Shown here piece after piece: positions 8,825-16,986 of a stretch of 39,069 nt of DNA. A program made the translations under genes and the position numbers. This stretch comes from M55B144 sp964550615 (GTDB taxonomy: Bacteria > Bipolaricaulota > Bipolaricaulia > UBA7950 > UBA9294). The stretch is taken from NCBI GenBank assembly GCA_964550615.1, contig CAZKAB010000017.1, positions 1 through 39,069 on the forward strand, written 5' to 3'. Position 1 is the first letter of the stretch, and every line of letters starts with the position of its first letter. The notes below the pieces were generated by a model, which saw only the letters and a program-made list of their open reading frames with translations, was not told the origin of the DNA and did no database searches.

Positions 8825-8853
8825 CTCCGGGCCTCGACAAGCGGGGCCCGGAG
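8825..8853 (+). terminator. GC-rich hairpin after the AOR-family gene
   Basis: CTCCGGGCC (8825-8833) pairs perfectly with GGCCCGGAG (8845-8853) across an 11-nt loop, 10 bp after the stop codon. No T-run follows, so it may be a factor-assisted terminator or an RNA-stabilising hairpin. Confidence 0.5.
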
Positions 8854-8854
8854 C

Positions 8855-9469
8855 CTGTGATCCCCCAGCACCGAGCTTTGCCCTGCGGCATCGACCTGCA
8901 AGCTCTATTCTCTCGCCCGCTCGTTAAGCTCGCTCAAGACGCCAAGGGGTCTTCAGTCGACGGTCGTCAGTCCACAGTCAGGAAAGACGCGGTCAGCTTT
9001 CAGCGATCAGCTCGAAGACAAAAGAACAAAGCATCCTCTCAACGGTCGGGGGTCAGGAAGCGAGAGTCAGTTCGAGGCCGCAAGACCAAGAAACCGTGAC
9101 GGCGGGAAGTAGCCCAAAAAGGGGACAGTCCCCTCAAGGCGCAGGGATCGCCAAGAAATGCGTTGTGTTTCTTCTCCCATGTTAACGCTGTTCCCTGCCT
9201 CCTGGCTGCCGGAGACCAGCAGACAGGCGTCTGCAAGAGCAAGCCTGTTAGTTTCTTCTCGTTACCCTTCACTCATTACCCATCACTGTTTTTCTGCCTC
9301 CACGAGGCCGCTGTTAGTTTCCGCCGCCGATCTCGCAGTGTCGAACAGTCTGTAACCGATTTCCCTTGCTGCAGTAGGATGGATTCTTACGGTCAATGCC
9401 ACGCCCATGCTTGTTCTTGCCGTTGCCGGTGTGAGCGGATACATGATCAAGGGGATGAAGGCGCCCTAG
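8855..9469. other. Noncoding spacer with quasi-repetitive DNA, ending at an assembly gap
   Basis: No credible gene is seen. The region contains runs built from short CAGTC/GTCAG/CAGCGATCAG-like words (about 8955-9070), the palindrome GGGGAC-A-GTCCCC (9121-9133), and CTCGTTACCCTTCACTC-type wording (about 9258-9290). At the right edge (about 9355-9469) one plus-strand frame reads as a 38-residue hydrophobic stretch ending in TAG just before the Ns. It might be the end of a membrane protein, but it has no start and no recognisable family. Confidence 0.6.
9121..9133. repeat. GGGGAC-A-GTCCCC palindrome
   Basis: A 6-bp perfect inverted repeat around one A, preceded by a run of five As (9116-9120). 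Words of this kind occur as dispersed REP-like motifs in many bacterial genomes, some associated with RAYT (REP-associated tyrosine) transposases. None of those genes is in the window. Confidence 0.45.
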
Positions 9470-9569
9470 NNNNNNNNNNNNNNNNNNNNNNNNNNNNNNN
9501 NNNNNNNNNNNNNNNNNNNNNNNNNNNNNNNNNNNNNNNNNNNNNNNNNNNNNNNNNNNNNNNNNNNNN
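9470..9569. other. 100-N assembly gap
   Basis: Exactly 100 Ns, a conventional placeholder length, so the true size is unknown. I see no overlap between the two flanks. Confidence 0.98.
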
Positions 9570-9585
9570 CTGCAACGCGGTGTTT

Positions 9586-9614
9586 TTGCAGTAGAGAGCG
9601 GGGTTGAGTATAAT
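9586..9614 (+). promoter_or_regulatory. gyrB promoter
   Basis: TTGCAG (9586-9591), exactly 17 bp, then a perfect TATAAT (9609-9614). Transcription should start near 9621, about 10 nt before the gyrB ATG, so the leader is very short. CTGCAA at 9570-9575 and TTGCAG at 9586-9591 form an inverted pair across the -35 region, a possible operator. Confidence 0.75.
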
Positions 9615-9630
9615 ATCGTCGGGTGGTGAC

Positions 9631-11517
9631 ATGGTCTACGAAGCCGATCAAATCAAGGTACTTGAGGATCTAGAGGCGGTACGTCTCCGCCCGGGAATGT
9701 ACATCGGGAGCAGCGGGCAGACCGGCTTGATGCACCTGATTGAAGAGATCATCGACAACTCGATCGATGAAGCGCTCGGCGGTTACTGCAGCGAAATTCG
9801 CGTCACGGTGCATTCCGACAACCGAGTTACGGTGTGGGACAACGGTCGGGGAATGCCGGTTGGTATTCACAAAGAAGCGGGGATCAACGCCGTCGAATTG
9901 GTGATGACAACCCTCCACGCCGGCGGTAAGTTCGACAATAAGAGCTATCACGTCAGCGGCGGTCTGCATGGCGTCGGCATCTCGGTCGTAAACGCGCTCG
10001 CCGAGCATACGCGTGTAGAAGTCAGGCGAAACGGCAAGATCTACTGTCAAGAGTTCGCCCGCGGGGCAAAGCTGACCGAGCTCGAGGTGATTGGCGAGAC
10101 CAAGGAGACCGGCACGACGGTAACCTTCCTTCCTGACAGCGAGATCTTCGGCGACATTCACTACAACTTTTCCAAGCTCTCACATCGTCTGCGCGAGCTG
10201 TCATACCTGAACGGCGGTCTTCTCATCATCTTGGAGAACGAAGAGGCGGGGGTGTCCCGCCGCTACCAGGCGAAGGGCGGGATTGTCTCATTTGTCAAAG
10301 AACTTGCATCGGGAAAGGATCCCCTCCACCCAAAACCGATCTACATAAGCGGCGAGGAATCGGGCACGGCGATAGAGATTGCGATGCAGTTCACCACCGG
10401 CTACGACGAGTCGATCTTCGCGTTCGCCAACAACATAAACACCATCGACGGAGGTACGCATCTCACCGGTTTCAAGGGGGCGCTGACCAAGTTCCTAAAC
10501 GACTATGGTCGTGAGAAGAAGATCATCCGCAACAACGACCCCAATTTGCGTGGTGACGACGTTCGCGAAGGGCTGGTAGCGATAATCAGCGTAAAGATCC
10601 CCAACCCCGAGTTTGAAGGCCAGACCAAGACCAAGCTGGGAAATGCGGAAGTGGCGAGTCTTGTGACCACGATCGTCCAGGAAGAGCTTGCCGTCTACTT
10701 CAAGAAGGATGCGAAGGCGGCCAGGGCAATCATTGAGAACTCGATCAACGCCGGTCGGGCGCGCATGGCCGCGGCCAAGGCACGCAAGATGGTCCGACGT
10801 AAAGGGGCGCTGCTGGCCACGGCCCTTCCCGGTAAGCTCGCCGACTGCTCAAGTTCCGATCCAGCGAAGAGCGAGTTGTACATCGTCGAGGGAGATTCGG
10901 CCGGAGGGAGTGCCAAACAAGGTCGAGACCGGTCGTTTCAGGCGATCCTCCCTCTGCGGGGGAAAGTGCTAAACGTTGAGAAGGCCCGACTTACGAAGCT
11001 GTTGGACAACGCTGAGATAAAGGCGATGATTACCGCAGTTGGTACGGGGATTCGCGACGAGTTCTCGTTGGAGCGGCTGCGCTACCACAAACTTATCATC
11101 ATGGCCGACGCAGACGTCGACGGCGCTCACATTTGCACCCTGATCATGACTTTCTTCTTCCGCTATCTAAGGGCGTTGATCGAAAACGGCTACCTATACA
11201 TCGCAAAGCCTCCACTTTATCAAGTCAAGGCGGGAAGTAAGTCGGTCTACCTGTACACGGACGAGGAACTGGACAACTATCGCGCTGGGTCCGACGGCCG
11301 TTTCTCCGTCAAGCGATTCAAAGGGTTGGGTGAAATGAATCCGCGCGAGTTGTGGGAAACGACGATGAATCCGGAGAACCGCATCTTGAAGAAGGTCGAA
11401 ATCCGGGATGCGTTGGAAGCGGACGAGGTCTTTTCCACACTGATGGGGACCGATGTCGGCCTTCGCCGTGACTTCATCTGGGAGAACAGCGACAAGATCA
11501 CGGCTCTCGATATCTAG
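9631..11517 (+). CDS. gyrB: DNA gyrase subunit B
   Basis: 628 aa from the ATG at 9631. An in-frame TTG at 9604 lies inside the promoter and is rejected. It is the ATPase subunit of gyrase, which introduces negative supercoils with GyrA. GHKL ATPase motifs are in order: IIDNSIDEAL, DNGRGMPV and GGLHGVGISVVNAL, then the QTK-loop segment EGQTKTKLGN of the transducer domain. The TOPRIM domain has EGDSAGGSA and the metal-binding MADADVDGAHI. The C-terminal RFKGLGEMNPRELWETTMNP is the usual gyrase tail that contacts GyrA. It is the short form without the proteobacterial insertion. gyrA is not adjacent. ParE is an alternative, but the tail and general pattern favour GyrB. Confidence 0.93.
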   Translation: MVYEADQIKVLEDLEAVRLRPGMYIGSSGQTGLMHLIEEIIDNSIDEALGGYCSEIRVTVHSDNRVTVWDNGRGMPVGIHKEAGINAVELVMTTLHAGGKFDNKSYHVSGGLHGVGISVVNALAEHTRVEVRRNGKIYCQEFARGAKLTELEVIGETKETGTTVTFLPDSEIFGDIHYNFSKLSHRLRELSYLNGGLLIILENEEAGVSRRYQAKGGIVSFVKELASGKDPLHPKPIYISGEESGTAIEIAMQFTTGYDESIFAFANNINTIDGGTHLTGFKGALTKFLNDYGREKKIIRNNDPNLRGDDVREGLVAIISVKIPNPEFEGQTKTKLGNAEVASLVTTIVQEELAVYFKKDAKAARAIIENSINAGRARMAAAKARKMVRRKGALLATALPGKLADCSSSDPAKSELYIVEGDSAGGSAKQGRDRSFQAILPLRGKVLNVEKARLTKLLDNAEIKAMITAVGTGIRDEFSLERLRYHKLIIMADADVDGAHICTLIMTFFFRYLRALIENGYLYIAKPPLYQVKAGSKSVYLYTDEELDNYRAGSDGRFSVKRFKGLGEMNPRELWETTMNPENRILKKVEIRDALEADEVFSTLMGTDVGLRRDFIWENSDKITALDI

Positions 11518-11526
11518 TTTTGTCCC

Positions 11527-11553
11527 CTCCGACACGCCGGATAGCGTGCGGAG
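11527..11553 (+). other. Hairpin between gyrB and the next gene
   Basis: CTCCG-A-CACGC (11527-11537) pairs with GCGTG-CGGAG (11544-11553) with a single bulged A and a 6-nt loop. It sits just 5' of the ribosome-binding site AGGAGG of the next gene, so it could separate the two genes' mRNA stability or translation. No T-tract is present. Confidence 0.45.
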
Positions 11554-11566
11554 CAGGAGGGAGAAG

Positions 11567-12034
11567 ATGACTAGAACAATCTTGCTTTTCATGATACTCG
11601 CGGTGGTTGTGCTCTTTGCTTCTGCCATGGGCGCTGGGATGGCTTCGATCGGGGCGATTGCCGGGATCGATCCTACCGGCGTGATGATGGTGGGCGCGAT
11701 CGCCGATGTTCCGATGAACAGCTTTCTCGATATGCGCATGCAGCTCTCCTTTTCCGTTAATTCTGATATCAACGGGCTTCTGCTTGTAGGAGGGGCGTTG
11801 GTTGCGCGGTATCCGATCTCCATGTTCACCCCGTTCTTCGGTGTGGGAGGTGGGGTGGCTGTTACTCCGCGAGGGTTCTCCTTGGGGATGACGCTCGATG
11901 GCATTGTCGGTGCGCACATCGCGCTCGTTGGCCCGGTCGGCGCATTTGTTGATCTCCATTACATCGCGCGGTTCACGGCGACGACGATCACGGCCGGACC
12001 GCTCTACGAGGCCGGTATCAGCATTTCGCTGTAA
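11567..12034 (+). CDS. Small exported protein, possibly outer-surface or beta-barrel-like
   Basis: 155 aa; family not recognised. The ATG at 11567 follows GCAGGAGGGAG; the open frame upstream is antisense-like and overlaps gyrB. MTRTILLFMILAVVVLFASA is a signal peptide. The mature part is rich in Gly, Val, Ala and Met, with alternating hydrophobic stretches (for example about 62-80 and 88-110) and no Cys. That resembles short transmembrane-strand or surface proteins more than a soluble enzyme. It is directly followed (0 bp) by the methyltransferase gene, so these two and murE form one operon. Confidence 0.65.
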   Translation: MTRTILLFMILAVVVLFASAMGAGMASIGAIAGIDPTGVMMVGAIADVPMNSFLDMRMQLSFSVNSDINGLLLVGGALVARYPISMFTPFFGVGGGVAVTPRGFSLGMTLDGIVGAHIALVGPVGAFVDLHYIARFTATTITAGPLYEAGISISL

Positions 12035-12568
12035 ATGATCATTGCACTCGCGATCTGCCTGGGAGTGGTTACCGCTCTGTGGGTGGGGTGGAATCTCACT
12101 CTCGACGCCCTGTGGCAGCCGACGGATCGAGTGACCGTACGCCGAATTCTGTTCCTGGCGGACGTCAAACCGGGAGAACACGTGGTCGATCTCGGTTGCG
12201 GGGACGGCCGCATAGTGATTGCTGCAGCGCGTGTTTTCCAGGCGCGGGCGACAGGAATCGAGATCGATCCATGCCGCGTCCTGTGGGCGCGTGGCTGGGC
12301 GCTCATTGCCGGTGTGCGCAAGCTGGTGCGCATTGTGTGGGGAGACATGTATCAATCGCGAGTCACGCTGAGCGACGCTGATGTCGTTGTTCTGTTCCTC
12401 TCTCCCGATGCCAACTTCAAGCTTCGGGACAAGCTGCAGCAAGAGCTTCTTCCCGGTGCGCGCATCGTATCGTACTACCACCCGATGTGGGGCTGGGAGC
12501 CGGAAGAGATCGGCGTTGCAAGGACCGGACATCCGATCTTTCTCTATCGTATCTCGGAGAAACGATGA
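12035..12568 (+). CDS. Membrane-anchored class I SAM-dependent methyltransferase
   Basis: 177 aa. A hydrophobic N-terminus (residues 2-20) is followed by a Rossmann methyltransferase core with motif I VDLGCGDGR (51-59), the acidic strand-2 residue in IEIDP (about 77), and a post-core HPMWGWEP segment. An N-terminal helix plus DLGxGDGRIVIAAA resembles the FAM173-type lysine methyltransferases, so a protein target at the membrane is possible but not shown. The ATG directly abuts the preceding stop codon, and the gene end overlaps the murE start (ATGA), so murE is translationally coupled. Confidence 0.75.
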   Translation: MIIALAICLGVVTALWVGWNLTLDALWQPTDRVTVRRILFLADVKPGEHVVDLGCGDGRIVIAAARVFQARATGIEIDPCRVLWARGWALIAGVRKLVRIVWGDMYQSRVTLSDADVVVLFLSPDANFKLRDKLQQELLPGARIVSYYHPMWGWEPEEIGVARTGHPIFLYRISEKR

Positions 12569-14004
12569 CACGAGATCTGCTGGAGCTGCTTGCCGCGATA
12601 GGCGTTCCCCCGCGGACGGACTGGGAGAAGGCTGAGATTACTGGTGTATGCGATGATTCGCGCATGGCGCAGCCCGGGAGCCTGTTTGTGGCGATCCCCG
12701 GATTTGTCGCGGACGGACATCGCTACATAAGAGATGCCGTCTTCCGCGGCGCCGTCGCCGTGGTCGGGGAGAAAGAGTTCGACTCGCCGGTGCCGTATGT
12801 GCGGGTGCCCGATGCGAGAGCGGCGCTCGCTTGGTTATCGGCCGAGTATTTCTTCCACCCCACGCGCGATCTGCTCACAGTCGGAGTGACAGGAACGAAT
12901 GGCAAGACGACGATCTGCCATTTGATCGCACATCTATTGGGAGAGGCTGATAGTGAAGTTGTGGGCACTGTGACTAACGAAGATCGAGGCTTGCACGCAG
13001 TCACTACACCGGAAAGCCACATCATTCAGCAAATCGCGAACAACGCACGCGAAAGCGGCAAGAGGTGTCTTGTGGTGGAAACATCATCGGCGGGCCTGGC
13101 GCTTCACCGCGTAGATGGCGTTGATTTTGACGCTGCCGTGTTCACGAACCTCACCCATGATCATTTCGAGTTTCACGCAACCTGGGAAGCCTACCTGGAG
13201 GCAAAGCTCATCCTGTTCAAGGGACTGAAAGAATCCGCGGCGGCTGTAATCAATCGGGACGATCCCGTGGCCGATCGAGTGATTGCAGAAACAACTGGGA
13301 GGCCGTTTACCTATGGTATTGCTGGGCCGGCGGATTTTCGCGCGACGAAGATCGAGTATGCGCTCAAAGAGACGCGCTTTGTCATCGAGCATGACAACGA
13401 GCATGCGCATGCAGCGATATCGCTCCCCGGCGAGCACAATGTGTACAATGCGCTCGCAGCGGCCGCGGTGGCAACAAGCGCCGGGATGTCGCTTACGCAG
13501 ATCGCGGCAAGCCTGGCAACGGCGAGCAGCGTCGATGGTCGCTATCAGTTCCACACCGCGAAGAACGGCGCCACCGTCATCGTTGACTTTGCGCACAGCC
13601 CCGACTCGCTCCAACGGATGCTCGTTTCGTTGCGTCCCTACTATCAAAGGATTATCTGTGTTTTCGGGTGCGGGGGTGAGAGCGATCGCGACAAGCGGCC
13701 GATTATGGGGAGGATCAGCGGCGAGCTCGCCGACGTCACGATTTTGACAAGCGACAATCCCAAGACTGAGAACCCGGAAGAGATTATCGACGCCATCGCC
13801 CAAGGTTTGATTCCTACCGGGGGGAGATACGAGCGGATCGTTGATCGCCGATCGTCGATCGATCGAGCTGTTGAGCTCTCTCGTCCAGGCGACGTCGTTC
13901 TGCTTGCCGGAAAGGGACACGAACCGTACCAAATCGTCGGTCACGAGTATATACCCTACAACGACGCACGGTATCTTGTGTCCGCCGGACTCGTGAAACG
14001 ATGA
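12565..14004 (+). CDS. murE: UDP-N-acetylmuramyl-tripeptide synthetase (MurE), divergent
   Basis: 479 aa from the ATG at 12565 (ATGA overlap with the methyltransferase). It adds the third amino acid to UDP-MurNAc-L-Ala-D-Glu in the cytosol. The N-terminal domain carries DSRMAQPGSLFVAIPG. The P-loop is GVTGTNGKTT (about 107-116). The carbamylated lysine is expected at Lys214 (AYLEAKLILF), and the C-terminal domain starts with VIVDFAHSPDSL (about 338-349). Two usual signatures deviate. The substrate motif that is DNPR in meso-diaminopimelate ligases reads DNPK (397-400), and the usual [VM]SSHAL reads TSSAGL (about 173-178). The choice of third amino acid is therefore uncertain. Confidence 0.85.
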   Translation: MTRDLLELLAAIGVPPRTDWEKAEITGVCDDSRMAQPGSLFVAIPGFVADGHRYIRDAVFRGAVAVVGEKEFDSPVPYVRVPDARAALAWLSAEYFFHPTRDLLTVGVTGTNGKTTICHLIAHLLGEADSEVVGTVTNEDRGLHAVTTPESHIIQQIANNARESGKRCLVVETSSAGLALHRVDGVDFDAAVFTNLTHDHFEFHATWEAYLEAKLILFKGLKESAAAVINRDDPVADRVIAETTGRPFTYGIAGPADFRATKIEYALKETRFVIEHDNEHAHAAISLPGEHNVYNALAAAAVATSAGMSLTQIAASLATASSVDGRYQFHTAKNGATVIVDFAHSPDSLQRMLVSLRPYYQRIICVFGCGGESDRDKRPIMGRISGELADVTILTSDNPKTENPEEIIDAIAQGLIPTGGRYERIVDRRSSIDRAVELSRPGDVVLLAGKGHEPYQIVGHEYIPYNDARYLVSAGLVKR

Positions 14005-14065
14005 TATCCGTAGGCTTCCCTCGATCGATTGTGCGTTGGATTTGCTCAGGGCGCGCGTGAATAGG

Positions 14066-15001
14066 ATGAAGGGTCGCCGCAGTCGATGGCGTATTGCGCT
14101 GTATGTCGGGATTCCCGTTCTTGCAGTTGCCGGAGCATTGCTCGTTCTTCTACTTGTTATCTCTCAGACCGCTCCTGATGAAGAGGCACCGGTGGAGACA
14201 AGAGCGATACCGGAGGACTGGTTGATCCCCGAGTCTGCTACGCAATCGGAATCGGTTGCAGCCGCCGAAGTGGGAGGTGAGCCTCGATTATCCGAGAAAC
14301 GTCCGCCACTCACCGAAAGGACCATGTCTGGGGCGTTGTCAATCTCTGGAAATGGCAGTCAGTTTGGCGAGGAGAGCTACGAAATCCAGATATCAAGCGA
14401 AGATGGGGTTCACCTGACATCTCGCGGAACATTCTCATTCAAGGTATTGTTTGCCACGGTCAAGGCCGACTTCTCGCAGAATCTCTCGCTCGACCGCGAC
14501 CTTCGCCCTGATAGCTACACGCTTGAGATCAACGGGCCGCTCGGGATTGGAAGCCGCAGGGTAGAGGGAGCGGTTGTCAACAATGTGGCGCGCGTCACCT
14601 CGGGGGACAAGGAAGAGGAGACACAACTCGGAACTGACACGCCGCTTATCTTGGGTACATTTAGTACATATGCCGTTATCCCGTTTCTCTTCAGGTCGTT
14701 TGGGGAGAAAGAGGCGGTGGATTTCCAGGTTATCTCGCTTTTGTGGGGTAATGGTGAGGGAGATGGCGCTCGGAAGAGCAATGGGGAGACTGTTCTACGC
14801 GTGGAGAGAACGGGAAATGTGTCGATCAAGACCGGTGCAAGGGAGATCATCGTGGACCGGTACGTCCTTACAAGCGGTATCGGTGACAGCACGATACTTG
14901 CCAAGGACGACGAGTTCCTGGCACTCATTGCCACAAGCGATCAGGGGTCATTGATAGCATATAGATCCGACTATTTCCCTCAAGGGATCGATCTGCCTTA
15001 G
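14066..15001 (+). CDS. Membrane-anchored extracytoplasmic protein of unknown function (possible DUF3108-like)
   Basis: About 311 aa from the ATG at 14066; in-frame GTG (14057) and TTG (14036) starts are also possible. A basic N-terminus (KGRRSRWR) is followed by a membrane segment (about 10-36) and then a linker rich in Glu, Pro and Ala. The remaining 230 residues are beta-rich, with SKVxF/F-x-V-type strands, no Cys and no clear catalytic motif. Segments such as FKVLFATVKADFSQNLSLD and a separately folded C-terminal part recall proteins of lipid-transport-like or DUF3108 type, but I cannot assign it. It starts 61 bp after murE, probably in the same operon. Confidence 0.6.
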   Translation: MKGRRSRWRIALYVGIPVLAVAGALLVLLLVISQTAPDEEAPVETRAIPEDWLIPESATQSESVAAAEVGGEPRLSEKRPPLTERTMSGALSISGNGSQFGEESYEIQISSEDGVHLTSRGTFSFKVLFATVKADFSQNLSLDRDLRPDSYTLEINGPLGIGSRRVEGAVVNNVARVTSGDKEEETQLGTDTPLILGTFSTYAVIPFLFRSFGEKEAVDFQVISLLWGNGEGDGARKSNGETVLRVERTGNVSIKTGAREIIVDRYVLTSGIGDSTILAKDDEFLALIATSDQGSLIAYRSDYFPQGIDLP

Positions 15002-15022
15002 CCCCGGGAGGTGCCCTCGGTT

Positions 15023-15050
15023 TTGAGATGTCAATGAGTGCATCTATGAG
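15023..15050 (+). promoter_or_regulatory. Possible promoter of the DUF3795 pair
   Basis: TTGAGA (15023-15028), 16 bp, TATGAG (15045-15050), in the 145-bp gap before the gene at 15147. A small GAGG/CCTC hairpin followed by TTTT (about 15008-15024) just upstream could end the murE operon. Confidence 0.35.
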
Positions 15051-15146
15051 TTGCACTCGATATGGGGCGACAGGCGATTCTCGACGCTCCCGATTCCTAG
15101 CTCGAAGGCAGCTTAGGAAGTACTATGGATGCAAGGAGGAGGCAAG

Positions 15147-15491
15147 ATGGAGAAGATGATCGCCTATTGCGGATTGGTTTGCACGGAGTGTCCGGCGTAC
15201 ATCGCCACTAAGGCGAACGACCGGAAACGATTGGAAGAGCTGGCGGTGGAGTGGAGTAAGGAATTCAAAACCGAGCTCACGGCCGACGGATGCATGTGCG
15301 ACGGGTGCCTCACGACTACTGGACATAAGATCGGCTACTGCGCGCAATGCAAGGTCCGCGCCTGCGCGATCGACAAACACCTGTCTAACTGCGCCCATTG
15401 TGGCGATTATGCGTGCGACACGCTGACGGAGTTCTTCGGCGTCGCGACAGAAGCGAAGAAGACGCTGGAACAGATTCGACAGACTTTGTAG
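15147..15491 (+). CDS. DUF3795-family cysteine-rich protein, copy 1
   Basis: 114 aa from the ATG at 15147, which has AAGGAGGA 7 nt upstream. The N-terminal YCGLVCTECPAYIA motif and the Cys pairs in CMCDGC, YCAQCK and CAHCGDYAC are the hallmark of DUF3795, small proteins of unknown function with predicted zinc or iron-sulfur binding, common in anaerobes. Twelve Cys residues in 114 suggest two metal sites. The neighbouring gene, starting in the first few tens of bases after the stop, is a second, longer relative, so the two probably form a functional pair. Confidence 0.8.
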   Translation: MEKMIAYCGLVCTECPAYIATKANDRKRLEELAVEWSKEFKTELTADGCMCDGCLTTTGHKIGYCAQCKVRACAIDKHLSNCAHCGDYACDTLTEFFGVATEAKKTLEQIRQTL

Positions 15492-15512
15492 GTGTCCGCG
15501 ATCGGGGCGGAA

Positions 15513-16082
15513 ATGGATGATGGACGGGCAATCGTCGGTGCCTGCGGCCTCTACTGCGGTTTATGTCCCCGCTATCAGTCATCGGCGGCGGGCCGGTGCT
15601 CCGGCTGCCAGGCAGGGAGAATGGGCGCGTACTGTGCCGTATACCGTTGCGTTACAGGCCGCGGCTATCTCACATGCGCCGAATGTTTGGAGTATCCTTG
15701 TCCGCGTCTTACAAAGGCACTCAAGCTCGAACAAGGTCTCGACAGTTTCGTCAGCCATCGCCCCGCAGTCGATAATCTTGAACACATAAGGAAGTTCAAG
15801 CTGGAATCCTTCTTGGGCGATCAGCACGAACGGCGATTGCTAGCCGAGCGGCTGATTGCAGATTATAACGCCGGTCGCTCGATGACCTTATACTGCACTG
15901 CATGCGCCCTTCTCCCGGTGCGAGTAGTCGGACAAGCGATAGACGCGATCGAACGCGATGTAGAGGCCGGAAAGATCGCGCGAGGCGATCGCAAGGCATT
16001 GGCAAAACGAATGCGATCAATCCTCACTGATCTGGCCGAGTCGCTTCGTGTCGACCTCTCTCTGCGTCACAAGAAGCGCTAA
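15513..16082 (+). CDS. DUF3795-like cysteine-rich protein, copy 2
   Basis: 189 aa from the ATG at 15513 (GGGGCGG just upstream); a GTG at 15492 directly after the previous stop is the alternative. The first 70 residues repeat the DUF3795 pattern: GACGLYCGLCPRY, RCSGCQ, YCAVYRC and CAECLEYPCPR. The C-terminal half (about 75-189) is a helical, charged region with no match I recognise and one CTAC pair. It is a tandem relative of the gene before it. Function is unknown; a redox or metal-binding partner role is plausible from the cysteines. Confidence 0.7.
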   Translation: MDDGRAIVGACGLYCGLCPRYQSSAAGRCSGCQAGRMGAYCAVYRCVTGRGYLTCAECLEYPCPRLTKALKLEQGLDSFVSHRPAVDNLEHIRKFKLESFLGDQHERRLLAERLIADYNAGRSMTLYCTACALLPVRVVGQAIDAIERDVEAGKIARGDRKALAKRMRSILTDLAESLRVDLSLRHKKR

Positions 16083-16141
16083 ACGCGAACACATTACGCT
16101 CGCGGCAGTGGGCATCTTCGTGTTAGGAGACGCGCCCGGCA

Positions 16142-16170
16142 TTGACATCAACCCGTTTACCCTCTATGTT
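16142..16170 (+). promoter_or_regulatory. Promoter of the thiolase-like operon
   Basis: A perfect TTGACA (16142-16147), 17 bp, then TATGTT (16165-16170). It faces the gene at 16291 and predicts a leader of about 114 nt, in which I see no known riboswitch. Confidence 0.6.
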
Positions 16171-16290
16171 CTACGTCGGCATTTGGCGGCGGTGTCGCAG
16201 TCGCCAAACCAATAATGATCCAGCGCGTCCCGCCATCCGGTTTGGGCGCAACGCGAGAATTCGCACAAACATGACGAAAGGAGAGTCTGT

Positions 16291-16986
16291 ATGGGCAATG
16301 TAGATGAACTCGAGGCCTTACTAAGGCCGCCGGCATTGGACATGCCTCCTTACCCGCCGAAGGCGATCACCTTGGCCAGTGGGGAGAAGATGGTGGTGCG
16401 TCAGATCGATCGGGATGAGGTTCCCATCCTTCTGGAGGCAATTTATCCCCTTCTTTGGGTCGAGCGCGACTACTACGACATCGTGTCGGCGCGGCTGTTC
16501 GGGGAGCTCCTCGCCTACAAGCGCTATCGAGTGAAGAACGAGTACGTATTGGTCGGGCTGATCGACGGCGTGCTTGCAGGGATGGTCAACGGGCATCTGG
16601 TCGACGAAAAGGTGGGAATGAGCTATCACACGATGACTATCAGGCGCGGGCTACGCGTAGGATCGCACCTCTTCGCCGCCAAGATGGAGTATCACATGGA
16701 GTTCCTCAATCAAGAGGAAGTACTGATCGTCGCAGAGAGTCCGATCGGGTTCCGTCGCTGGATGATCGAGTATCCCCTCCAGAAGAAGTACGAAGTACCA
16801 CACGAGCTCGGTGGCGGCCCGTCATGGGTTCTTACGAGGGACACCTATTTCGCGGCAAAGCCGCGGCTTGTCTCCGGAAGCCGCCCTGTGTCGTCCGAGC
16901 TGCTGGCGAGCGCAGAGACGATCGTGCTCCCTGCTGAGGAGACGGTCAAGAAACAGGTGCTTGGCGGGAAGGGAGGCGAGAAATGA
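16291..16986 (+). CDS. GNAT-like acyltransferase-fold protein of the thiolase operon
   Basis: 231 aa. The ATG follows GAAAGGAGAG. Residues about 33-175 look like a GNAT fold: RQIDRDEVPILLEAIYP at the start, a central strand EYVLVGLIDGVLAGMVNG, then RRGLRVGSHLFAAKMEYHM in the place of the acetyl-CoA-binding loop and helix, and EVLIVAESPIGFRRWM as the late strand. The match is by pattern only and the acyl-CoA loop is atypical. It overlaps the thiolase-like gene by 4 bp (ATGA), so it probably acts with the thiolase/DUF35 pair, perhaps on an acyl-CoA or its product. Confidence 0.6.
   Translation: MGNVDELEALLRPPALDMPPYPPKAITLASGEKMVVRQIDRDEVPILLEAIYPLLWVERDYYDIVSARLFGELLAYKRYRVKNEYVLVGLIDGVLAGMVNGHLVDEKVGMSYHTMTIRRGLRVGSHLFAAKMEYHMEFLNQEEVLIVAESPIGFRRWMIEYPLQKKYEVPHELGGGPSWVLTRDTYFAAKPRLVSGSRPVSSELLASAETIVLPAEETVKKQVLGGKGGEK

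Noticed and set aside
7480..8901. 473-residue minus-strand frame opposite the AOR gene
   Set aside because: A mirror frame of a high-GC gene; no family pattern, no ribosome site, and the plus-strand protein is certain.
9604..9630. Earlier TTG start for gyrB
   Set aside because: It falls within the -10 region of a near-perfect promoter, and GyrB homology begins at the ATG at 9631.
11498..12571. 357-residue minus-strand frame
   Set aside because: Complement of the exported-protein and methyltransferase genes, with low-complexity Arg/His-rich translation.
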